Shown here piece after piece: positions 7,006 to 11,401 of a stretch of 11,401 nt of DNA; within the stretch, counting starts at the first letter, position 1; each line of letters begins with the position of its first letter. The stretch spans positions 1-11,401 of the forward strand of contig CAAGGB010000079.1 of assembly GCA_900769285.1 (NCBI GenBank), in the 5' to 3' direction. This stretch comes from Victivallales bacterium. GTDB lineage: Bacteria > Verrucomicrobiota > Lentisphaeria > Oligosphaerales > Oligosphaeraceae. Made by a program: the position numbers and the translations under genes. The notes beneath the pieces were generated by a model. The model worked only from the letters and a program-made list of their open reading frames with translations, was not told the DNA's origin and ran no database searches.

Positions 7006-9075
7006 ATGCACCACCTCCGCTTCCGCCAAATCCACCTCGACTTCCACACCTCCCCGGAAATCCCCGGCATCGGCCTCGCCTTCGACAAGCAGGAATGGCA
7101 GAGAACCCTCAAGGAGGCACACGTCAACTCCATCACCCTCTTCGCCAAGTGCCACCACGGCTGGCACTACCACTTCACCGAAAAGGGCAAGCTCCACCCC
7201 AAGCTCGGCTTCGACCTCCTCCGCGCACAGTTCGACGCCTGCAAGGAAATCGACATCAACGCACCCATCTACCTCTCCGCCGGACTCGACGACCAGACGC
7301 TCTTCCGCCACCCCGAATGGCAGATCGTCTACACCGACCCCAAGACCCTCGGCGCCTCCGTCGCCTCCAATCTCCGCCCCGGCTTCCACCATGTCTGCTT
7401 CAACTCACCCTACACCGACTACCTCTGCGAGCAGATCCGCGAGACCGTCTCCCTCTTCCCCAACTGCGACGGCATCTTCCTCGACATCATCAACCAGCCC
7501 GAATGCTGCTGCGAACACTGCCTACGGGTCATGTACGAGAACGGTCTCGACCCCACCAGCCAGGCCGATCGGCAGAAGTGCGCCCGACTCGCCCTCGAAC
7601 GCTACTACTCCATGACCACCATGGCCGCCACCGCCGCCAACCCCGACATGCCCGTCTTCCACAACTCCGGACACGTCACCCCAGGCAACCGCTCCCTCCT
7701 CAAAAAGTACTTCTCACACCTCGAACTCGAGTCGCTCCCCACCGGCGGCTGGGGCTACGACCACTTCCCACTCTCCGCCAAGTACGTCAAGACACTCGAC
7801 TTCGACTTCCTCGGCATGACCGGCAAATTCCACACCACCTGGGGCGAATTCGGCGGCTTCAAGCACCCTAACGCACTCCGCTACGAATGCTGCGCCATGC
7901 TCGCCGTCGGCGCCAAGTGCAGTATCGGTGACCAGCTCCATCCCTCCGGAAAGCTCGACACCAGCACCTACCGACTCATCGGACAGGCCTACGCCGACGT
8001 CGAACGCAAGGAGCCATGGTGCGACCACACCGACAACCTCGCCGACATCGCTCTCCTCACCGCCGCCGCCGTCAACGCCTCCCCCGACGCCAACATCCCC
8101 GGCGACAACGGCGCCGGACGCATCCTCCTCGAAGGACACTTCCTCTTCGACGTCATCGACACCGAGGCCAACTTCAAGAAATACCGGCTACTCGTCCTCC
8201 CCGACGACATCGCCATCGACGCACGACTCAAGAAGAAGCTCGACACCTACCTCGCCAACGGCGGTAAGCTCCTCCTCTCCGGACGCTCCGGACTCGACAG
8301 CGACGGCAAGCTCCTCTTCGACTGCGGCGCCAAGACCGCCAGACTCAGCCCCTTCCGTCCCGACTACGTCCAGTGGACGGCCGACCTCGCGCCCGACTAC
8401 CTCGCCTCCCCCATGGTCATGTACCTCCCCGCCCAGCGGCTTAAGGTCACCGACGGCACCAGCCTCGGCGACGTCTACGACTCCTACTTCAACCGCACCA
8501 GCTACCGCTTCTTCTGCAGCCATCAGCACACCCCCGCCCTCCCCGAGCCCTCTGGCTTCGCCGCCGGCTCACGCAAGGGTAACGTCATGTACTTCGCCCA
8601 TCCCGTCTTCTCCATCTACCGCGGCTGGGGATGCGTCCCACTCGCCCAAGTCCTCCGCAACGCCATCCGCTCCCTCCTCGGTGACGACTGCTCCCTCGAG
8701 ACCAACCTCCCCTCGACCGGTCGCGTCACCCTCATGCACCAGCCGTCCGAGAAGCGCTATGTCCTCCATCTCCTCTACGCCAACACCATCGCCCGCGGCG
8801 GCAACATCAACGTCAACGGCGTCACCAGCCGAGGCATCATCGAGGTCATCGAGGACCTCACGCCCGCCTGCGACGTCGACGTCAGACTCAAGACGCCCAA
8901 GGCCATCCGTGAGGCCCTCCTCGCGCCCGAGGGCACGCCCATACCCTTCAGCACCGACGAACAGGGATGGCTCCACCTCCACCTCGACCGCTTCACCTGC
9001 CACCAGATGATCGAGCTCCGCTACGCCAAGTGCGCCAACGGCAGCGCCTGCTGCGCCCAGCCGAACGAAGCATGA
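7006..9075 (+). CDS. GHL6 / beta-galactosidase-trimerisation-type glycoside hydrolase, GH151 alpha-L-fucosidase-like
   Basis: A 689-residue soluble protein with no signal peptide. The N-terminal TIM-barrel-like part has FRQIHLDFHTSP at residues 6-17, a CHHGWHYH segment near 49, and CDGIFLDIINQP ending near 165. Asp160 is the likely active-site carboxylate on a beta-strand end. It is followed by a cysteine cluster, ECCCEHC at 166-172. These are marks of the 'hypothetical glycosyl hydrolase 6' family. The middle part (about 345-560, with YRLLVLPDDIAID and YLANGGKLLLSG) matches the glutamine-amidotransferase-like trimerisation domain of GH42-type enzymes. This domain order is that of GH151, where alpha-L-fucosidase activity is known, so fucosidase is the best guess; the substrate is an inference. 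It has its own promoter and its stop overlaps the next start (ATGA). Confidence 0.78.
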   Translation: MHHLRFRQIHLDFHTSPEIPGIGLAFDKQEWQRTLKEAHVNSITLFAKCHHGWHYHFTEKGKLHPKLGFDLLRAQFDACKEIDINAPIYLSAGLDDQTLFRHPEWQIVYTDPKTLGASVASNLRPGFHHVCFNSPYTDYLCEQIRETVSLFPNCDGIFLDIINQPECCCEHCLRVMYENGLDPTSQADRQKCARLALERYYSMTTMAATAANPDMPVFHNSGHVTPGNRSLLKKYFSHLELESLPTGGWGYDHFPLSAKYVKTLDFDFLGMTGKFHTTWGEFGGFKHPNALRYECCAMLAVGAKCSIGDQLHPSGKLDTSTYRLIGQAYADVERKEPWCDHTDNLADIALLTAAAVNASPDANIPGDNGAGRILLEGHFLFDVIDTEANFKKYRLLVLPDDIAIDARLKKKLDTYLANGGKLLLSGRSGLDSDGKLLFDCGAKTARLSPFRPDYVQWTADLAPDYLASPMVMYLPAQRLKVTDGTSLGDVYDSYFNRTSYRFFCSHQHTPALPEPSGFAAGSRKGNVMYFAHPVFSIYRGWGCVPLAQVLRNAIRSLLGDDCSLETNLPSTGRVTLMHQPSEKRYVLHLLYANTIARGGNINVNGVTSRGIIEVIEDLTPACDVDVRLKTPKAIREALLAPEGTPIPFSTDEQGWLHLHLDRFTCHQMIELRYAKCANGSACCAQPNEA

Positions 9076-9836
9076 GCAACTCCCACGACCATCTCCCCAC
9101 GCACGAGGCCAGCCGACGCCAACTTCCGGACGCGACGGCTGACCTCGTGCCCGAGGACAGCCCACGTCCCATTCCCGACGAGCCTGACCTCAGGCAGCAT
9201 CCTCTGCCCGAGGACACGGCGTCTGCCGCTGGCATCAATACGGCTTCAGACGCCGCCGTGAGACTCTTCTCTGTCCTGTCCCCCGACACGCCGCCTGCAG
9301 CGGTCATCAGCACAGCATCAGACGCCGCCTCTGGCCTGTCCCCCGACACGCCGTCTGCCGCGGTCATCAGCAAGGCTGACGAGGCCCGTCGACGGTTCCT
9401 CGATGGTGCCAACTGCGCCCAGGCCGTCCTCTGCTCGTTCGCCGACGCCTGCGGCCTCGACCAACGGACGGCCAGTCACCTCGCCACCGGCTTCGGCGCC
9501 GGCTTCGGACGACTCCGCGAAGTCTGCGGCGCCGTCTCCGCGATGACCATGGTCGCCGGACTCCTCCATGGTGCCGACGCCGGCGACAAGACCGCCAAGG
9601 ACGACTGCTATGCCTGGGTGCAGCGCCTGGCCGACGAATTCCGCGACCAGGCTGGCTCCATCATCTGTCGCGAGCTGCTTGGCCTGCCCGCCGGACAGTC
9701 CGACGCCCCCATTTCCGAGGCCCGTACGCCCGACTACTACCGCCGCCGACACCGCACCTGCTGTGAGAAGGTCATGCTCGCCGCCGCCATCCTGGAGCGT
9801 GAGCTGCCCAACCTCCGCCACTCCCCGACGCACTGA
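9072..9836 (+). CDS. C_GCAxxG_C_C family protein with repetitive N-terminal extension
   Basis: A 254-residue protein. From about residue 101 it is a C_GCAxxG_C_C family protein (a small redox- or metal-linked family of unknown exact role). The cysteines are in place: GANCAQAV (Cys115), GFGAGFGRLREVCGA (Cys152), IICRELLG (Cys199) and RTCCEKV (Cys230, Cys231). The first 100 residues are not part of the family. They are low-complexity, rich in Ser, Pro, Asp and Ala, probably disordered, and include repeats (see the entry at 9213). The start at 9072 overlaps the glycosidase stop as ATGA, which supports it. A longer in-frame start at 8967 would lie inside the glycosidase and is unlikely. Co-expression with the glycosidase is expected; a functional link is not evident. 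Confidence 0.82.
   Translation: MSNSHDHLPTHEASRRQLPDATADLVPEDSPRPIPDEPDLRQHPLPEDTASAAGINTASDAAVRLFSVLSPDTPPAAVISTASDAASGLSPDTPSAAVISKADEARRRFLDGANCAQAVLCSFADACGLDQRTASHLATGFGAGFGRLREVCGAVSAMTMVAGLLHGADAGDKTAKDDCYAWVQRLADEFRDQAGSIICRELLGLPAGQSDAPISEARTPDYYRRRHRTCCEKVMLAAAILERELPNLRHSPTH
9213..9371 (+). repeat. In-frame direct repeats of 20-24 codons inside the C_GCAxxG_C_C protein gene
   Basis: Two copies with a period of exactly 60 bases share the core CTGTCCCCCGACACGCCG (starting 9276 and 9336), followed by GCGGTCATCAGCA. A more diverged copy lies 72 bases further upstream (GACACGG at 9213). In protein they read EDTASAAGINTASDAAV, then SPDTPPAAVISTASDAASGL (residues 70-89), then SPDTPSAAVISKADEA (residues 90-105). 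The last copy runs into the conserved domain, so the extension probably grew by tandem duplication at the domain's N-terminal edge. Confidence 0.8.
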
Positions 9837-9860
9837 CGCAAAATGCCCTAAAAGCTCTAG

Positions 9861-10268
9861 AAGCTCAAGAATCGGCACCTCATCATCGAGTGGAAAAATC
9901 GACTCAACCTAGCTCATGTCGGCGGGGTGGCGGAGTCGTGTAGGCTCTACAAGGCCAGGGTGGACGTGGAGCAGCTGCTCGGCATCTACAAGGCAGGGAG
10001 GATTTCAGGACTATGGGGAAGCTTTCCAGCGAAGGCATGGGGGCGACGTTCCTCCTGAACCACCTGAGCACGCTGCTCGTCCACAAGCTCTGCGAAAGGC
10101 CAAGGGGCAAAAGTCACTGGACAAATACGCGGCGTCAAGGGTATGCGATGTGCTCTGGAATGTAAGGGTGACGAACGCCAGGGCGAAATGGCAGATGGAC
10201 CTGTCCCAAAGATGTCGAGGAGAACCATGAACGCCGTCGGGCTTCAGCCACCGAAGGATGTCATGTAG
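9861..10268 (+). pseudogene. Degraded C-terminal remnant of an IS1634/IS4-type transposase
   Basis: No single frame is a gene here, but consecutive pieces from different frames join into a plausible transposase end. Codons at 9861-9998 read ESCRLYKARVDVEQLLGIYK, matching the 'Y-K-x-R-x-x-[IV]-E-Q-x-[FL]' segment near the catalytic Glu of IS4-superfamily transposases. Codons at 10001 to about 10095 (another frame) read SSEGMGATFLLNHLSTLLVH. Codons at about 10096-10200 (third frame) read SLDKYAASRVCDVLWNVRV and KWQMD. Finally 10200-10268, back in the first frame, reads RTMNAVGLQPPKDVM and stops at TAG. At least three frame changes and the lack of the N-terminal part show that it is dead. Identification of the family rests on pattern memory and is moderate. 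The 24 bases before it and 56 after it hold no other gene. Confidence 0.6.
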
Positions 10269-10324
10269 CACCGATACTTTCGCACAAACTGGGTTGGGAA
10301 TTCTGGATATCTTCGCGCATCAAC

Positions 10325-10353
10325 TTGACAAATTATCACAAATGTTTTATATT
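10325..10353 (+). promoter_or_regulatory. Consensus sigma70 promoter of the AbiE-type operon
   Basis: TTGACA (10325-10330) matches consensus fully; TATATT (10348-10353) matches five of six, with the ideal 17-base spacer. Transcription should begin near 10360, giving a leader of only 13-25 bases before the antitoxin gene. The AT-rich stretch contains repeated (G/C)ACAAAT and GCAAAT words that could be operator half-sites, since AbiEi proteins are known to repress their own promoter. That part is speculative. Confidence 0.75.
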
Positions 10354-10372
10354 TTATGCAAATTCGTAAAGA

Positions 10373-10978
10373 ATGGATGTGCATATGGAAAACAAGGCAA
10401 TCAAGGCGATACTTGCATCGGGCACTGGTTTCACAACCAGGCACGCGGTCGCATCCGGCATCAGTCGGCAGACTTTGTGCGACTACTGTAAATCGGGCAG
10501 AATCGTGCGTCTGAGCAGAGGAGTGTATCTTCCCGTGGACAACGATGTTTCTGACTCACCGGAAATAGAGGTGCTTCAGAGGAAAGGCACGGACTTTGTC
10601 CTGTGTCTGCTTTCTGCTCTGAAATTCCATGGAATCGGAACGCAGAATCCGCCTGGCATATGGATTGCGATTCTGAACTCCAGGCATGCGCCGTCTGTGG
10701 ATTTCAAGCTCGAGTGCATTCGCCTTGGCGAGCGGTTCTACCATTCAAACGTGGCGATGGAGTCGGCGAACGGCCTGCCTCTCAGGGTGTACACGCCAGC
10801 CAGGACTGTTGTGGACTGTTTCCGTTTTCGCAACCGCATAGGGCTTGACACGGCAATGGAGGCGCTGCGAGACGGCTGGCATAAGAAACTGTTCACCAGC
10901 GATGAACTCTACGACGTTGCTCGGACCTGCCGAATTGCCAATGTCCTGATGCCTTACATGGAGATGATGCTGGGATGA
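10373..10978 (+). CDS. AbiEi-family antitoxin (type IV toxin-antitoxin / abortive infection system)
   Basis: A 201-residue DNA-binding antitoxin. AbiEi proteins repress their own operon and counter the AbiEii nucleotidyltransferase toxin without binding it directly. Residues about 8-55 form the winged helix-turn-helix, including TTRHAVASGISRQTLCDY and GRIVRLSRGVYLP. The C-terminal antitoxin domain shows VLCLLSALKFHGI near 76, VYTPARTVVDCFRFRN near 139-154, and a final PYMEMML. Two starts are possible, 10373 and 10385 (MENKAIK); I keep the first because it is the longer one, and no clear Shine-Dalgarno motif decides. Codon use is mixed and GC much lower than in the genes before 9836, which suggests horizontal transfer. 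The stop overlaps the toxin start as ATGA. The reading frame looks intact. Confidence 0.82.
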   Translation: MDVHMENKAIKAILASGTGFTTRHAVASGISRQTLCDYCKSGRIVRLSRGVYLPVDNDVSDSPEIEVLQRKGTDFVLCLLSALKFHGIGTQNPPGIWIAILNSRHAPSVDFKLECIRLGERFYHSNVAMESANGLPLRVYTPARTVVDCFRFRNRIGLDTAMEALRDGWHKKLFTSDELYDVARTCRIANVLMPYMEMMLG

Positions 10979-11193
10979 GGACAAAGATAATCACAAATAT
11001 AACGGCCTCCGTAAAGGCGCGTTTGCTGAATGCCGCGGGGGAAAGGGGATGCGCCTTCAATACGCTGCTGACTCGCTATGCGAACGAGCGCTTCCTTTAC
11101 CGTCTTGGGAAGTCGCCTTATCGGGACAGTTTTATCCTTAAGGGAAGCAATTTGTTTCTTATTTGGCAGAAAGGGTATCCCTATCGTCCTACT
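10975..11193 (+). pseudogene. AbiEii-family nucleotidyltransferase toxin, broken after ~73 codons
   Basis: The start overlaps the antitoxin stop (ATGA), the usual AbiE operon layout. The first 73 residues match the N-terminus of AbiEii/DUF1814 nucleotidyltransferases: ITASVKARLLN, TLLTRYANERFLYRLGKS, and FILKGSNLFLIW with the Gly-Ser of the nucleotide-binding motif, then PYRPT. In this family PYRPT is followed directly by the catalytic Asp motif (D-L-D-L type). Here the frame instead runs into the inverted-repeat element and ends at 11349 with unrelated Arg/Ser-rich sequence. The family is usually about 250-320 residues, so at least two thirds, including the catalytic Asp residues, is missing. 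The toxin should be inactive. No continuation of the gene is recognisable to the right of the element within the window. Confidence 0.75.
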
Positions 11194-11329
11194 ATAGTGA
11201 GCGTTCGAAAAGCCTCCGCGCCCCGCAGCGAAGCGAAGGGGTGCCTGTCCCGACGGCGCCCTCGCCGTCGGGCAGAAAAACACTGTCGTCTTGGTCAGCC
11301 ACCGACTTTTCGAACGTTCTCTAGTGTAG
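11189..11329. mobile_element. 141-bp MITE-like element with 24-nt imperfect terminal inverted repeats
   Basis: The left end 11189-11212 and the reverse complement of 11306-11329 agree at 20 of 24 positions, with an uninterrupted core CGTTCGAAAAG (11202-11212 and 11306-11316). Inside are two hairpins: CCCGACGGCG-CCCT-CGCCGTCGGG (11249-11272) and GCGCCCC/GGGGTGC (11218-11224 with 11238-11244, one G-T pair). There is no room for a transposase. The left end coincides with the point where the AbiEii reading frame loses homology. A clear target-site duplication is not visible. Alternatively, this is the end region of a larger insertion sequence extending beyond the window. Confidence 0.6.
11249..11272. 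repeat. Perfect 10-bp GC-rich hairpin inside the inverted-repeat element
   Basis: Stem 11249-11258 pairs perfectly with 11263-11272 around a CCCT loop, and CTG/CAG pairs extend it past a one-base bulge. On the + strand it is followed by AAAAA, not T residues, so it is not a simple terminator in that direction. On the minus strand the T run comes before the stem. Confidence 0.7.
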
Positions 11330-11345
11330 TGTCACTTAAATTCGT

Positions 11346-11401
11346 TTAATGTTCATTTTCGTTTTTCTTGGCCGCTGCTCTGGCTCGTTGAATCTTCTCA
11401 A
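11346..11401 (-). CDS. Possible C-terminal tail of a minus-strand gene, cut by the window edge
   Basis: Read on the minus strand, 17 codons from the right edge translate as EKIQRARAAAKKNENEH and end in TAA (11348-11346). The charged, Ala/Lys-rich composition is plausible for a protein tail, for example of a transposase belonging to the inserted DNA. The stretch is too short to identify or to prove that it is coding. The + strand frame here is also open and gives no AbiEii-like sequence. Confidence 0.3.
   Translation of the reverse strand, partial: EKIQRARAAAKKNENEH

Noticed and set aside
8967..9071. Longer N-terminus of the C_GCAxxG_C_C protein
   Set aside because: It lies wholly inside the glycosidase gene, is Pro/Arg-rich frame-shadow sequence, and the ATGA overlap at 9072 is a better start.
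9916..10230. A 104-codon + strand ORF as an independent gene
   Set aside because: Only its second half fits the transposase remnant, and the order of transposase-like pieces requires switching frames across it. It is better explained as part of a pseudogene.
10244..10444. Minus-strand ORF across the AbiE promoter
   Set aside because: It overlaps a consensus promoter and the antitoxin start, and its translation shows no recognisable motif.
11249..11280. Hairpin plus A run as a + strand terminator
   Set aside because: The run after the stem is AAAAA on the + strand, not T. On the minus strand the T run precedes the stem, so the arrangement is wrong in both directions.
10975..11349. The full 124-codon frame as an intact small protein
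   Set aside because: Homology to AbiEii ends at about codon 73, and the rest is translated from the inverted-repeat element and its hairpins.

Overview
The window looks like a bacterial chromosome segment from a polysaccharide-degrading member of the PVC group, most likely Lentisphaerota or Kiritimatiellota. That placement is an inference from gene content (heparinase II/III-type lyase, DUF1343/NamZ, a GHL6 glycosidase with a trimerisation domain) and from the very high GC content. It is not based on any marker gene. All recognisable genes up to about 9836 lie on the + strand. Their codons end overwhelmingly in C (CTC, GTC, GCC, CGC), so the coding strand is C-rich and G-poor. The leaders are also C/A-rich and mostly lack a Shine-Dalgarno motif.

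Region 1 (1-5440) begins inside a reading frame whose last visible part resembles the end of a carbohydrate-binding beta-sandwich. It runs without a stop into a heparinase II/III family protein. After a 1-base gap comes a DUF1343 (NamZ-type exo-muramidase) gene, then a type III pantothenate kinase-like gene (coaX) and a nucleoside hydrolase. A GC-rich hairpin at 5459-5493 probably ends this unit.

Region 2 (5573-6876) is a two-gene unit: a zinc-type cation diffusion facilitator overlapping folK (HPPK, folate synthesis) by ATGA. Region 3 (6895-9836) starts with a near-consensus sigma70-type promoter. It drives a 689-residue GHL6/beta-galactosidase-trimerisation-type glycosidase, which resembles GH151 alpha-L-fucosidases. 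The glycosidase is coupled by ATGA to a C_GCAxxG_C_C family protein whose N-terminal extension is built from 20-24-codon repeats.

Region 4 (9837-11401) is different in character: lower GC, mixed codon use and mobile-element debris. It holds a frameshifted C-terminal remnant of an IS1634/IS4-type transposase. Next is a consensus promoter (TTGACA-17-TATATT) driving an intact AbiEi-type antitoxin. That gene overlaps by ATGA an AbiEii-type nucleotidyltransferase toxin gene, which is broken after about 73 codons, just before its expected catalytic Asp motif. The break coincides with the left end of a 141-bp element with 24-nt imperfect inverted repeats (20/24 identical) and nested GC-rich hairpins. 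The last 56 bases may be the tail of a minus-strand gene.

Taken together, regions 1-3 combine polysaccharide or cell-wall sugar breakdown with housekeeping cofactor and nucleoside genes. Region 4 is an insertion hot spot with a decaying type IV toxin-antitoxin (abortive infection) module. I found no RNA gene, CRISPR array or origin. I see no clearly new multi-gene system; the most unusual features are the disrupted AbiE module, the hairpin element, the repeat-grown N-terminus and the stop-less junction at the left edge.
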